A stretch of DNA of 64,000 nt from Bradyrhizobium sp. 199 (GCF_023073355.1 NZ_JADPJI010000008.1:372001-436000); one strand, 5' to 3'. Counted from the stretch's first letter, positions 24,379-32,726 are shown. Numbers and translations are program-made. The notes: generated from the letters alone by a model not told the origin.

Positions 24379-25527
24379 TTGACCCCCGAGTTGCACCAGA
24401 AACTGACCCAGTGGCGCCGGCACCTGCATGCGCATCCCGAACTGTCGCTCCAGGAGAAAGCCACAGCCGCCTTCGTGCAGGACAAGCTCACCGAGCTCGG
24501 CATCCCCTTTGAAGCTGGCATCGGCGGCCACGGCATCGTTGCGACGCTGACGCGAGGGTCTGCCCAGGGCCGCGTCGGACTGCGCGCCGACATGGACGCG
24601 CTGCCGATCACCGAAGACACTGGCCTGCCCTACGCCTCCAAGACGTCAGGCGTGATGCATGCCTGCGGCCATGACGGACACACGGCCTCGCTGCTCGGCG
24701 CCGCCGCGATGCTCGCCGCTGACACCGACTGGAGCGGCACGGTCGACTTCATCTTCCAGCCGGCGGAGGAAGGTTTTGGCGGCTCGCGCGCGATGGTCGC
24801 GGCCGGACTATTCGACCGCTTTCCGATGGATCGGGTGTTCGGGTTTCACAACTGGCCGGGCCTTGCCGCCGGCACCATCGCAGTGCATGACGGCGTGGTG
24901 ATGGCGTCCGGCGGGCGCGTCACCATCACCATCGAAGGCCATGCCGGTCACGCCGGCATGCCGCATCTGACGCGCGATCCGGTGGTGGCGGCGGGCCATC
25001 TGATCGTGGCGCTGCAATCGATCACCTCGCGCAGCGTCGATCCGCTCGACACCGCCGTGCTCTCGCTCTGCACCATCGAAGGCGGCACCGCGCCGAACCA
25101 GATCGCCGGACGCGTGACCATCCGCGGCACGCTGCGGTACCACCGCGACGGCGTCAAGGACGTCATCCTCGACGGGATCGCGCGGACCTGCGCGGGGATC
25201 GCGACGAGTTTTGGCGTCAAGGTCAGGCCCGAGATTGTCATGGGCGTCGGCGTCGTGATCAACACGCCTGATGAGGCGGGCCTGGCGCGCATCGCCGCGG
25301 CGAAAGTCCGGGCCGAGGTGCGCCGCGACCTCGCGCCAAGCATGGCTGGCGAGGATTTTGCCCACTATCTCCAGCAGCGGCCGGGCGCCTTCGTCTGGAT
25401 CGGCAATGGCGAATTGCGCGACGGGGCCGAGTTGCACGGCCCACGCTATGATTTCAACGACGCCATCCTGCCGGTGGCATCGAGCTGGATGGCCGAAGTG
25501 GCAAAGGCGGCGTTGGCGTCGAACTAA
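24379..25527 (+). CDS. M20 family amidohydrolase (hippurate hydrolase-like)
   Basis: A 382-residue M20D amidohydrolase. It reads LRADMDALPI, HACGHDGHTA (metal ligands), FQPAEEGFGGSRAM, FGFHNWPGL, GHAGHAGMPH in the dimerisation domain and SMAGEDFAHYL near the C-terminus. The family removes acyl groups from amino acids such as hippurate, indole-3-acetyl or N-acetyl conjugates; the exact substrate is open. The start is a TTG with only a weak GAAAGA upstream; no in-frame ATG fits better. Its TAA stop is directly followed by copy 2 of the 102-bp repeat. Confidence 0.9.
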   Translation: MTPELHQKLTQWRRHLHAHPELSLQEKATAAFVQDKLTELGIPFEAGIGGHGIVATLTRGSAQGRVGLRADMDALPITEDTGLPYASKTSGVMHACGHDGHTASLLGAAAMLAADTDWSGTVDFIFQPAEEGFGGSRAMVAAGLFDRFPMDRVFGFHNWPGLAAGTIAVHDGVVMASGGRVTITIEGHAGHAGMPHLTRDPVVAAGHLIVALQSITSRSVDPLDTAVLSLCTIEGGTAPNQIAGRVTIRGTLRYHRDGVKDVILDGIARTCAGIATSFGVKVRPEIVMGVGVVINTPDEAGLARIAAAKVRAEVRRDLAPSMAGEDFAHYLQQRPGAFVWIGNGELRDGAELHGPRYDFNDAILPVASSWMAEVAKAALASN

Positions 25528-25628
25528 AGCGCGATACGATCAGGATGAATCGCCATTGCGCTTCAGGTTGTTGTTTAAGCATGATCTTTTCGGAAAACCG
25601 CTGCGCACTTTTCCGGATCATGCTTTAG
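25528..25628. repeat. 102-bp palindromic repeat, copy 2
   Basis: This 101-bp copy starts AGCGCGATACGATCAGGATG immediately after a stop codon and ends GCTTTAG. It differs from the copy at 17927-18028 by a few bases and one deletion. It lies between converging genes, with the minus-strand stop two bases beyond its right end. Both hairpins of copy 1 are preserved. Confidence 0.9.
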
Positions 25629-25629
25629 C

Positions 25630-25845
25630 TCACGAGATCTCGCGCGGCAGCTTCCAGCCCGGCCGGGGCTCGAAAGCCTCCTCGACGCGCGCGACGTGAT
25701 ATCCCTCCGGGAGAAGCCGGCCGCCCTCCTCGTCCGCTACGGGAACGTCGGTCACCAGCCCCTCGATCAAGGCGGCCTCCCACACCTCTTTCTCGGTGGG
25801 AAAGGGATCGCCGATCTGCTTGTTGCCTTCGAACAGCGCGTACAT
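25630..25845 (-). CDS. Small hypothetical protein (71 aa)
   Basis: The 71-residue protein begins MYALFEGNKQIGDPFPTEKE and ends with FEPRPGWKLPREIS. It is acidic with no signal peptide or membrane segment. AGGA lies eight bases before the ATG at 25845; a longer in-frame extension upstream begins with TTG and lacks this signal. The pattern looks conserved (a short sheet-helix protein) and is of the kind often left as hypothetical in Bradyrhizobium. Its stop falls just outside the repeat. Confidence 0.6.
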   Translation of the reverse strand: MYALFEGNKQIGDPFPTEKEVWEAALIEGLVTDVPVADEEGGRLLPEGYHVARVEEAFEPRPGWKLPREIS

Positions 25846-25937
25846 CGGTTCCGGTCCTGCGTTGATCAAGCTCACGAGCAACGTATCGGCGGCACGGACG
25901 TTCCTTCCGGCAAATGGCAACGGATGGCACGTGAAAC

Positions 25938-26660
25938 ATGGCGCGCGTTCTGATCGGCACCTCCGGCTGGCACTACGATTCCTGGCGTGGCCCGTTCTTT
26001 CCGGAGGGCGTGACGCTGAAGGAGCAGCTGCGCTACTACGCCGGACAGTTCGACACGACGGAGCTGAACGGCGTGTTCTACCGCACGCCGACGCCCGAAG
26101 CGGTCAAAGGCTGGCGCGAGCAGACCGGCGGTGATTTCGTCTTCGCCTGGAAGGCGTCCAAATTCATCACGCACTGGAAGCGCCTGTCGGAGCGCTCCGT
26201 CAACAGCCTCGAGCTGCTGGAGGACCGCATCTCGCGGCTCGGCGGCAAGGCCGGCCCGATCCTGTTCCAGCTGCCGCCGCAATTCGAGGCGAACGCCGAC
26301 CGCCTCGGCGCCTTCTTCAAGCTGTTGTCGCGGAAACGGCGTTACAGCTTCGAATTCCGCCATCCGAGCTGGTATCAGCCGCGCATCTTGCGAATGCTGG
26401 CGGACGAGAACATCTCGCTCTGCCTGTCCGACCATCACGATGCGCCGGCGCCCTGGAAGCGCACCGCGGATTTCGTCTATGTGCGCGGACACGGGCCCAG
26501 CGGGCGCTATCACGGGCACTATACCAAGGCCACGCTGGCACAATGGGCAAAGCGCATCAAATCCTGGAAACGGCAGGGCTGCGACGTCTATGTCTATTTC
26601 GACAACGACCAGAAGAGCGCAGCGCCAGCCGACGCGCAGGCATTGAAGCAGTTGCTTTAG
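25938..26660 (+). CDS. DUF72 domain protein (YecE-like)
   Basis: A 240-residue TIM-barrel-like protein of the DUF72 family. It starts ARVLIGTSGWHYDSWRGPFF and has the family marks FDTTELNGVFYRTP, FAWKASKFITHWKRL, LFQLPPQF, YSFEFRHPSW and FVYVRGHGPSGRYHGHYT with DVYVYFDNDQKSAA. The function is unknown; a nuclease-like or sugar-phosphate role has been suggested for relatives. The gene stops inside the end of the converging CoA-transferase gene: the two stop codons share four bases (26657-26660). Confidence 0.9.
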   Translation: MARVLIGTSGWHYDSWRGPFFPEGVTLKEQLRYYAGQFDTTELNGVFYRTPTPEAVKGWREQTGGDFVFAWKASKFITHWKRLSERSVNSLELLEDRISRLGGKAGPILFQLPPQFEANADRLGAFFKLLSRKRRYSFEFRHPSWYQPRILRMLADENISLCLSDHHDAPAPWKRTADFVYVRGHGPSGRYHGHYTKATLAQWAKRIKSWKRQGCDVYVYFDNDQKSAAPADAQALKQLL

Positions 26661-27853
26661 ATGACACCGCCCTGCCGAAGCGCCGCGATCGCAGCCGCAT
26701 CATAGCCGAGCTCGGCGAGAACGAGATCGGTGTGCTCGCCGAGCGTCGGTGGGCGGCTTACGATTTCACCCGGCGTTTCCGACAGGCGGACGGCGGCACG
26801 CGTCACCGGCGCGGGCTTCGGCAGGCCGGGATAATCGACGTCCTGCATGAAGCCGGCGGCGCGAATGTGCGGATGATCCAGCGCCTGTTGCGGTGAGAGC
26901 ACGGGCCCGGTCGGGATCATGGCTTCGCCCAGTGCATCGACGGCCTCCTGTGTGGTGCGCTCGGCGCACCACCGCGCCATCCGCTCGCTGATGACGGGGC
27001 CGTTGTTGCCGCGGCTGATATCGTCGGCAAAGCGCGGATCGTTCAGCCACACCTCCTCCTCGCCCATGAGCCTTGCCCAGCGCTTGAACAGCGGATGTCC
27101 CGTGACCTGGCAGAGCACCCAGCCGTCCCTCGTGCGGTAGATGTCGGCCGGCGCAGCGGTCTGGCCGAGATTGCCTGTCGGGACGCGGTTCACGTTGATC
27201 ACCGCCTGCTCGATCAGCGTCGCATTGGTGAAGGACAGCGCGGTCGCGAGCAGCGCACCCTCGACGATCTGCCCGCGCCCGGACCTGCCGCGCTCGATCA
27301 GTGCGGCGAGCGTGCCGAACGCGCAATGCAGCGCGGTGCCGAAATCGACCCAGTTCACCGCGGCGCGGTACGGCGGATCCCCGGTGCCCGTCATGTAGAC
27401 CGACCCCGACATGACCTGCCCCACACCGTCGAAGCCGACGCGATCGGACCACGGCCCCGGCCCGCCGAATGCGGTTGCCGTCGTCAGGATGATGTCAGGC
27501 CTGATCGCCTTGAGCGACTCGTAGTCGAGCTTCATCGCGCGCAGGGTCTGCGGCGGCAGATTGGCGACGACGACGTCCGCGGTCGCAACCAGGCGGCGCA
27601 TCACCTCCTGCCCTTCCGGCTTCATCGGATCGAGCGTGACGCTCTTCTTGTTGCGATTGACCTGGAGGAACAGCGCGCCTTCGCCGCCTTCGCCCACCGG
27701 CGCCACGAAGCGATCCTCGCTGCCGTCGCGCTTTTCAACGCGGATGACCTCGGCGCCGAATTCGGCCAGCAGGGTCGCGCAATAGGGGCCCGCAATGTAG
27801 CGCCCGAAATCGAGGACGCGCACGCCCTCCAGAACTCCCCGCATCGATCCCAT
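26657..27853 (-). CDS. Class III (CaiB/BaiF) CoA-transferase
   Basis: A 398-residue protein with the Rossmann-like start LEGVRVLDFGRYIAGPYCAT, the EVIRVEKRDGSED loop, and a predicted catalytic Asp in NWVDFGTALH. TGHPLFKRWARLMG and the C-terminal LGEHTDLVLAELGYD complete the family pattern. It transfers CoA between carboxylic acids; acceptor and donor are not visible. No partner dehydrogenase or lyase is adjacent, unlike the second CoA-transferase at 58899. The start at 27853 is favoured over 27844 because it carries the better spacing to ATCAGGG. Confidence 0.88.
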   Translation of the reverse strand: MGSMRGVLEGVRVLDFGRYIAGPYCATLLAEFGAEVIRVEKRDGSEDRFVAPVGEGGEGALFLQVNRNKKSVTLDPMKPEGQEVMRRLVATADVVVANLPPQTLRAMKLDYESLKAIRPDIILTTATAFGGPGPWSDRVGFDGVGQVMSGSVYMTGTGDPPYRAAVNWVDFGTALHCAFGTLAALIERGRSGRGQIVEGALLATALSFTNATLIEQAVINVNRVPTGNLGQTAAPADIYRTRDGWVLCQVTGHPLFKRWARLMGEEEVWLNDPRFADDISRGNNGPVISERMARWCAERTTQEAVDALGEAMIPTGPVLSPQQALDHPHIRAAGFMQDVDYPGLPKPAPVTRAAVRLSETPGEIVSRPPTLGEHTDLVLAELGYDAAAIAALRQGGVI

Positions 27854-28058
27854 CCCTGATGTTTTGGAGAGATTACAGGGAACGGCTGCCACGGCAAGGT
27901 GGGACGTGGGACCGGACTGGAGAGCTGAAGCGCCGGGCTTGAAGTCAATGCGGCCAGTCCTAAGTTTTGATGGTGCCGGGCCCGCGTGTTCGGCGAAACG
28001 AAACTGCTGAGAGGATTCGGAGTCCGCACTCCGCGGACGCTTACTCGAGGGAAGTCAC

Positions 28059-28337
28059 ATGAGAAAGCTTGCTCTTGCAATCGCCGCGGCGGCAACGCTC
28101 CTCATCGGAACGGTTGCGCCGGCTTCGGCCCACTGGCGAGGCCATCATCACTGGGGCGGTCCGGGCGTCGGTCCTGCCGTCGCGCTCGGCCTGTTCACCG
28201 GCGCGCTAGCCGCCGCAGCTGCACCTCCGGTCTATTACGAGCCGGTCTATGGCCCGCCACGCTATTATTACGGGCCCCGATATTATCGAACGGTCCGTTA
28301 TTATCCGCCGGCATACCCCTACTGGTACCCCTGGTAA
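28059..28337 (+). CDS. Secreted Tyr/Pro-rich small protein
   Basis: A 92-residue exported protein. The signal peptide MRKLALAIAAAATLLIGTVA is cut after ASA, followed by HWRGHHHWGG, a Gly/Ala hydrophobic stretch (ALGLFTGALAAAAA) and a Tyr/Pro-rich end (PRYYYGPRYYRTVRYYPPAY). The composition suggests a surface or cell-wall protein that may be crosslinked. AGGGAAG lies before the ATG. A strong terminator follows (28346-28370). It stands alone upstream of ftsH. Confidence 0.75.
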   Translation: MRKLALAIAAAATLLIGTVAPASAHWRGHHHWGGPGVGPAVALGLFTGALAAAAAPPVYYEPVYGPPRYYYGPRYYRTVRYYPPAYPYWYPW

Positions 28338-28345
28338 TCTCGCTT

Positions 28346-28370
28346 AAGGCCCGGCCCTTGGCCGGGCCTT
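28346..28370 (+). terminator. Strong hairpin terminator
   Basis: AAGGCCCGGC (28346-28355) pairs perfectly with GCCGGGCCTT (28361-28370) around a 5-base loop, right after the stop of the small secreted gene. The T-tract is short, so it may be partial for RNA polymerase, but the stem is very stable. Confidence 0.7.
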
Positions 28371-28398
28371 ATCCGCGCGTGTCCCTCGCCGGACGCCA

Positions 28399-28423
28399 GG
28401 AACGGAAGGCAGGGGGAAAAGTT
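28399..28423 (+). promoter_or_regulatory. Possible EcfG-type general-stress promoter for ftsH
   Basis: GGAAC at 28399-28403 is followed after 16 bases by AGTT at 28420-28423, close to the alphaproteobacterial EcfG consensus GGAAC-N16/17-CGTT. It lies about 100 bases upstream of the ftsH start. The match is one base off, so it is only a candidate. Confidence 0.25.
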
Positions 28424-28526
28424 CTGCCGATACGACGCAGGTCCGGACGCGTCCCGGGCCCGATCGCGTGCGCAACCTGCGCCTCGACGCGCCCCGGCGG
28501 CGCAACAGCATCGGATCTGCTCCCGC

Positions 28527-30368
28527 ATGAACAAGAATGTCCGCTTCAATCTCGGCTACGCCGTTGCCGCAATCTTCGCGGTCCTCTTGATCCAGCATCT
28601 CATCTCGGCGGCCAGCCAGATCGCCGTGATCCCCTACAGCGAGTACCAGCAGTTGCTGCGTCAGGGGAAGGTCGATGCGGTCGGCATTTCCGATCGGACC
28701 CTGCAGGGCACGCTGAAGGAGCCGCTGCCCGGCGGCCAGAAACAATTCGTCACCACGCGCGTCGATCAGGAGGTCGCGCAGGAACTCGAGAAATACAATG
28801 TGCGCTTCACCGGGCAGATCGAGAGCACGTTTCTCCGCGACCTTTTGTCGTGGGTCATGCCCGTGCTCCTGTTCTTCGGCATCTGGTGGTACATCGGCCG
28901 CCGCATGGCGGAAGGCGGCGGGCTCGGCGGCGGCCTGATGGCCATCGGCAAGAGCAAGGCCAAGGTCTATGTCGAGTCCAACACCGGCGTCACCTTTGCC
29001 GACGTCGCAGGGGTCGACGAAGCCAAGGACGAACTTCGCGAAGTGGTCGATTTCCTGAAGAACCCGACCGATTACGGCCGGCTCGGCGGCCGGATGCCGA
29101 AAGGCGTGCTGCTGGTGGGACCACCGGGCACAGGCAAGACCCTGCTGGCCAAAGCGGTCGCCGGCGAGGCCAGAGTGCCGTTCTTCTCGATCTCGGGGTC
29201 GGAGTTCGTCGAGATGTTCGTCGGCGTCGGCGCCGCGCGGGTCCGCGACCTGTTCCAGCAGGCGCACGAAAAGGCGCCGGCGATCATCTTCATCGACGAG
29301 CTCGACGCGCTTGGCCGCGCTCGCGGCATCGGCCCCTTCGCCGGTGGCCACGACGAGAAGGAGCAAACCCTCAACCAGCTGCTCGTCGAGCTCGACGGCT
29401 TCGACTCGCGCTCCGGGCTCGTCATCCTCGCCGCCACCAACAGGCCGGAAATCCTCGACCCGGCCTTGCTCCGCGCCGGCCGCTTCGACCGGCAGGTGCT
29501 GGTCGACCGCCCCGACAAGCGCGGTCGCATCGAGATCCTCAAGGTCCACACCAAGAAAGTGCGCCTTGCCGAGCAGGTCGAGGCGGAGACGATCGCAGCA
29601 TTGACACCCGGCTTCACCGGCGCCGACCTCGCCAACCTCGTCAATGAAGCCGCGCTTCTGGCGACCCGTCGCGGGGCCGACGCGGTGGGCATGAGCGACT
29701 TCAACCACGCCGTCGAGCGCATGATCGCCGGCCTCGAGAAGCGCAACCGCCTGCTCAATGCCAAGGAGCGCGAGATCGTCGCCTATCACGAGATGGGGCA
29801 TGCCCTGGTCGCGCTCTCATTGCCGGGGACCGATCCCGTGCACAAGGTCTCCATCATCCCGCGCGGCGTGGGCGCGCTCGGCTACACCATTCAGCGGCCG
29901 ATCGAAGACCGGTTCCTGATGACGAAGGAGGAGCTGGAGAACAAGATGGCGGTGCTGCTCGGCGGTCGCGCCGCCGAGCTGATCGTATTCGGGCACTTGT
30001 CCACCGGCGCGGCCGACGATCTGCGCCGGGTGACCGACATCGCGCGCAGCATGGTGACACGTTACGGCATGTCCGAGAGACTCGGGAGCGTGGCCTATGA
30101 GCGAGATCCCGGCAACTTCCTTGCGGGCGCGGACCGTGCCTACCCGGGTCGCGAGCGCGACTATGCGGAAGAGACCGCTGGCGCGGTCGACCGCGAGGTG
30201 AAAGCCATTATCGACCAGGTCTTCCAGCGCACCCAGGGCATCTTGAACACACGGCGGCCGATCCTGGACCGCGCTGCAAAGAAGCTCCTCGAGAAGGAAA
30301 CCCTGGAGCAGAGCGATATCGATGGGCTGATCCGGGAAATGCCCAAGGAAGGCCTGCGCGCGATTTGA
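28527..30368 (+). CDS. ftsH: ATP-dependent zinc metalloprotease FtsH (second copy type)
   Basis: A 613-residue membrane AAA+ protease. It has an N-terminal membrane helix (about residues 9-27), a periplasmic domain, a second helix near 110-128, the AAA module with Walker A GPPGTGKT (residues 197-204), Walker B IIFIDELDALGR and the SRH region ATNRPEILDPALLRAGRFDR. The M41 zinc site HEMGH is at residues 421-425. It degrades misassembled membrane proteins and regulators such as RpoH. The sequence around the pore-loop region (FVEMFVGVGAARV) is standard. It sits near rpoH and a groEL remnant, which suggests an accessory, stress-linked copy rather than the housekeeping one; that is inference. Confidence 0.95.
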   Translation: MNKNVRFNLGYAVAAIFAVLLIQHLISAASQIAVIPYSEYQQLLRQGKVDAVGISDRTLQGTLKEPLPGGQKQFVTTRVDQEVAQELEKYNVRFTGQIESTFLRDLLSWVMPVLLFFGIWWYIGRRMAEGGGLGGGLMAIGKSKAKVYVESNTGVTFADVAGVDEAKDELREVVDFLKNPTDYGRLGGRMPKGVLLVGPPGTGKTLLAKAVAGEARVPFFSISGSEFVEMFVGVGAARVRDLFQQAHEKAPAIIFIDELDALGRARGIGPFAGGHDEKEQTLNQLLVELDGFDSRSGLVILAATNRPEILDPALLRAGRFDRQVLVDRPDKRGRIEILKVHTKKVRLAEQVEAETIAALTPGFTGADLANLVNEAALLATRRGADAVGMSDFNHAVERMIAGLEKRNRLLNAKEREIVAYHEMGHALVALSLPGTDPVHKVSIIPRGVGALGYTIQRPIEDRFLMTKEELENKMAVLLGGRAAELIVFGHLSTGAADDLRRVTDIARSMVTRYGMSERLGSVAYERDPGNFLAGADRAYPGRERDYAEETAGAVDREVKAIIDQVFQRTQGILNTRRPILDRAAKKLLEKETLEQSDIDGLIREMPKEGLRAI

Positions 30369-30370
30369 GC

Positions 30371-30412
30371 CTCGCGAGCAGCGTCCCCGGGTTCGACGCT
30401 CCATGGCGCGAG
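30371..30412. terminator. Hairpin between converging ftsH and a small gene
   Basis: CTCGCG (30371-30376) pairs with CGCGAG (30407-30412) and AGCGTC (30380-30385) with GACGCT (30395-30400). It starts two bases after the ftsH stop and ends before the stop of the converging gene at 30420. Confidence 0.55.
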
Positions 30413-30419
30413 ACGGACT

Positions 30420-30653
30420 TTACACGGCCCGCTTCTGCCTGACCTCCGCCGGAAGTTCGATCACCTTCCTGTTCGATGGCGAACCGTTAGAGATCATCGG
30501 CGAAGGCGGGCCGTCGCTCTTGGGCGCCTCTATTGCCGTGACGGGATCGGCATGCCTGGCGTGCCATTCGATCAAGAGGTGACCGGCCACCAACATCACG
30601 CCGGCGCTTAACAGCGCGAGAGCCGCGCTGACGAGATCACGGTAATTATCCAT
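30420..30653 (-). CDS. Small single-span membrane protein
   Basis: The 77-residue product begins MDNYRDLVSAALALLSAGVM and has one membrane helix (about residues 9-28) followed by a charged tail (ENPQ/SNRKVIELPAEVRQK type). The start is the only ATG just before the helix; the ribosome-binding site is poor. It converges with ftsH. A hypothetical protein of this kind could be a small regulator of the protease but nothing in the sequence proves it. Confidence 0.45.
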   Translation of the reverse strand: MDNYRDLVSAALALLSAGVMLVAGHLLIEWHARHADPVTAIEAPKSDGPPSPMISNGSPSNRKVIELPAEVRQKRAV

Positions 30654-31062
30654 CCCATAAACCAACGATGCGTGCAGCCAACGCGGCTTGCGTGGACCAG
30701 ATTGGATTGAAGGCTCCACGTTTCAAGAGCTTGTCTGCAGCAGAGAAGAACCAGGCCGATCTCATTTGCCGGCTTTAGTGAAAGATCATTCACGTGGGAA
30801 CATTCGGGCGCTTTCCAAATTCTAGAGGCGCCATCAGCCTGAGAGTGACTGGGTGCCGTGTTCGGGCTCAGCGACAGGTTGGCGGCGACTCTGACCATCT
30901 TGCTCTGTGAGGATTTGGACATGAGAACAACCTGTGCCCGGACTGCGCGGCCCGCCGGACTCGCCGCGCTCGCGACGCCGCGCTCGGCGCTCCAAGCGGC
31001 CGACCGCATTGATCGGCAGTGCACCTCGGCTCTGCGCCAACGCTCGTGGTGAGGGGTGCGCG
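30654..31062. other. Intergenic region upstream of rpoH
   Basis: About 400 bases with no convincing gene. Several frames are open on both strands but are Arg-rich and lack ribosome-binding sites. The region must contain the rpoH promoter; no clear sigma-32 or EcfG site was found. Confidence 0.4.
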
Positions 31063-31938
31063 ATGCTAGCTGTCTCGTCGCTTCCTGCGATTCACTCGGA
31101 AGGCGGGCTCTCCCGCTATCTGAAGGAGATTCGTCGATTTCCGCTGCTCGAGGCGCCGGAAGAAACTGAATATGCACGCCGCCTGCGCCATTGCGGCGAT
31201 TCCGACGCGGCCTACCGGCTGGTCACCAGCCACCTGCGGCTGGCGGCCAAGATCGCGCTTCAACATCGCCGCTACGGCCTTCCAATCGCCGACCTCGTCT
31301 CCGAGGCCAATGTCGGGCTGATGCTTGCGGTCAAGCGGTTCGACCCGGAGAAAGGCTTTCGGCTCGCGACTTATGCGACGTGGTGGATCAAGGCATCAGT
31401 GCAGGAGTACATCCTCCGGTCATGGTCACTCGTCAAGCTCGGCACCACCGCTGCGCAGAAGAAGCTGTTCTTCAACCTCCGCAAGCTGAAGAGCAGGCTC
31501 GGCGTACCGGAGGACGGCGATCTGCGTGCCGACCAGCTCAAGCAGATCGCCGGCAGCCTCAACGTGAGAGAAGGCGACGTGATCGAAATGGATGGCAGGC
31601 TGCGCGGCGACATCTCCCTCAACGCGCCGCTCGGCGTCGATAGCCAGGGCGATCAATGGCAGGATCGACTCGTGGATCCCTCCCCCGATCCTGAGAGCCT
31701 GCTGCTGGAGGCGAGCGAACGTGAACGAGAGAAAACCGCCCTCTCGGACGCCCTTGCTGCGCTTTCGCCACGCGAGCGCAGCATCATCAAGGCCCGATAT
31801 CTCGACGAACCGCACAAGACGCTGGACGACCTCGCCAGCAGATTCGGCGTCTCGCGCGAGCGAATCCGGCAGATCGAGCAGCGCGCGTTGCAACGGATCA
31901 GGGCGACGGTCTGCGCGCGCCTGTCTCCGGTGTCGTGA
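31063..31938 (+). CDS. rpoH: RNA polymerase sigma-32 type factor
   Basis: A 291-residue RpoH-type sigma factor. The start at 31063 has GAGGGG upstream; the frame runs further 5' but without a signal. Region 1.2/2 begins GGLSRYLKEIRRFPLLEAPE, region 2 reads NVGLMLAVKRFDPEKGFRLA then TYATWWIKASVQEYI, and the RpoH box is near residue 130 (AAQKKLFFNLRKLKSR). Region 4 ends TLDDLASRFGVSRERIRQIE. It would direct transcription of heat-shock genes. Bradyrhizobium-type genomes carry several rpoH copies; this one lies beside ftsH and groEL remains. Region 2.3/2.4 look intact, so the protein is probably functional. Confidence 0.93.
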   Translation: MLAVSSLPAIHSEGGLSRYLKEIRRFPLLEAPEETEYARRLRHCGDSDAAYRLVTSHLRLAAKIALQHRRYGLPIADLVSEANVGLMLAVKRFDPEKGFRLATYATWWIKASVQEYILRSWSLVKLGTTAAQKKLFFNLRKLKSRLGVPEDGDLRADQLKQIAGSLNVREGDVIEMDGRLRGDISLNAPLGVDSQGDQWQDRLVDPSPDPESLLLEASEREREKTALSDALAALSPRERSIIKARYLDEPHKTLDDLASRFGVSRERIRQIEQRALQRIRATVCARLSPVS

Positions 31939-31982
31939 CAATCAGGTGCCGTGACAATCAGGGGCCGGTGAGAACCAAGACC

Positions 31983-32010
31983 TGCTGATCGGCCGGTGGG
32001 CCGATCAGCA
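31983..32010. terminator. Perfect 12-bp hairpin between converging genes
   Basis: TGCTGATCGGCC (31983-31994) pairs without mismatch with GGCCGATCAGCA (31999-32010) around a GGTG loop. The right arm overlaps the stop codon of the converging small gene (32005-32007). Upstream, GTGACAATCAGG is repeated in tandem at 31935 and 31951. Confidence 0.7.
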
Positions 32011-32238
32011 CCCGGTACAGATGTCGGGAATGATACGCTCGGCCGAAAAGTCGGCGCTCCTGCGTCCATTCCGGGATGGCCTCTCAGTATCGCTGCGTGA
32101 GGCCGCAGTGGAGCTGGTGGCGAGTTGCCGTGTGGGCTCGACCGAACTCCTCACCTCTGCGCGCGCAGAGGCGGCTTCCTTGGCCTGGAGCGCATTGATC
32201 ATTGCCCACAAGGCGGCGGCAACGACGAAGCCTCTCAT
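32005..32238 (-). CDS. Small secreted hypothetical protein
   Basis: A 77-residue protein with a signal peptide MRGFVVAAALWAMINALQAK and a Ser/Thr/Arg-rich mature part ending DICTGC with two cysteines. AAAGGAGG lies about ten bases before the ATG at 32238, a strong ribosome-binding site that argues for a real gene. It converges with rpoH. The mature part has no recognised domain. Confidence 0.6.
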   Translation of the reverse strand: MRGFVVAAALWAMINALQAKEAASARAEVRSSVEPTRQLATSSTAASRSDTERPSRNGRRSADFSAERIIPDICTGC

Positions 32239-32393
32239 CTCTCATCATCCTCCTTTCATTCGAGCAAAGAGCGGCTGCAGAGCCGCGCGGAGAAGGAGCG
32301 ATGTCCCGGACGACCGCCGCGGTGGTCGCGTCTCTTCACGTCCGTTCCGGCGGCACATGGACAGCGGAGCGGCCTGCCCGCCGCTCCAATGTC

Positions 32394-32726
32394 TCAGCTC
32401 ATTGCAGGCTGTGGCCGGTCCCGATCGCGCGGGGCAAGATCGAGACGGATACCCGACGGTCCCAGAACCGGCGACAGCAGCGTATCCACCTTCATGGTGG
32501 AGCGCGCCCGCTCCCATTTCGCCCAGGGCATCGCGTCCAGGTATGGGATCGGCGGCAACGTCAACCGCTCCAAGGTCTCGGCTGCGTTCCCGCCGGAGCC
32601 GGGGCTCTCGGCGCCACGAGCCGCACAGGGCACGAGAGCGAGGCCGGCGGCAAAGCCCAACGCCGCCAGGTACCGCGCCATTTGTGTGTTCTCCGCGCGA
32701 GCGGAGAAGGTACGATCCTTGATCAT
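32394..32726 (-). CDS. Small secreted hypothetical protein
   Basis: A 110-residue product. GGAGG lies five bases before the ATG at 32726. After a charged N-terminus (MIKDRTFSARAENTQ) comes a signal-like stretch MARYLAALGFAAGLALVPCA with a likely cut after ARG-AES. The mature part contains ETLERLTLPPIPYLDAMPWA and VDTLLSPVLGPSGIRLDL, a pattern of short Pro-rich strands I have no function for. It lies upstream of the other small secreted gene and downstream of the groEL remnant on the same strand. Confidence 0.65.
   Translation of the reverse strand: MIKDRTFSARAENTQMARYLAALGFAAGLALVPCAARGAESPGSGGNAAETLERLTLPPIPYLDAMPWAKWERARSTMKVDTLLSPVLGPSGIRLDLAPRDRDRPQPAMS

Noticed and set aside
28344..29801. 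A 485-codon antisense frame over ftsH
   Set aside because: ftsH is complete with all motifs on the plus strand; the antisense product has no domain.
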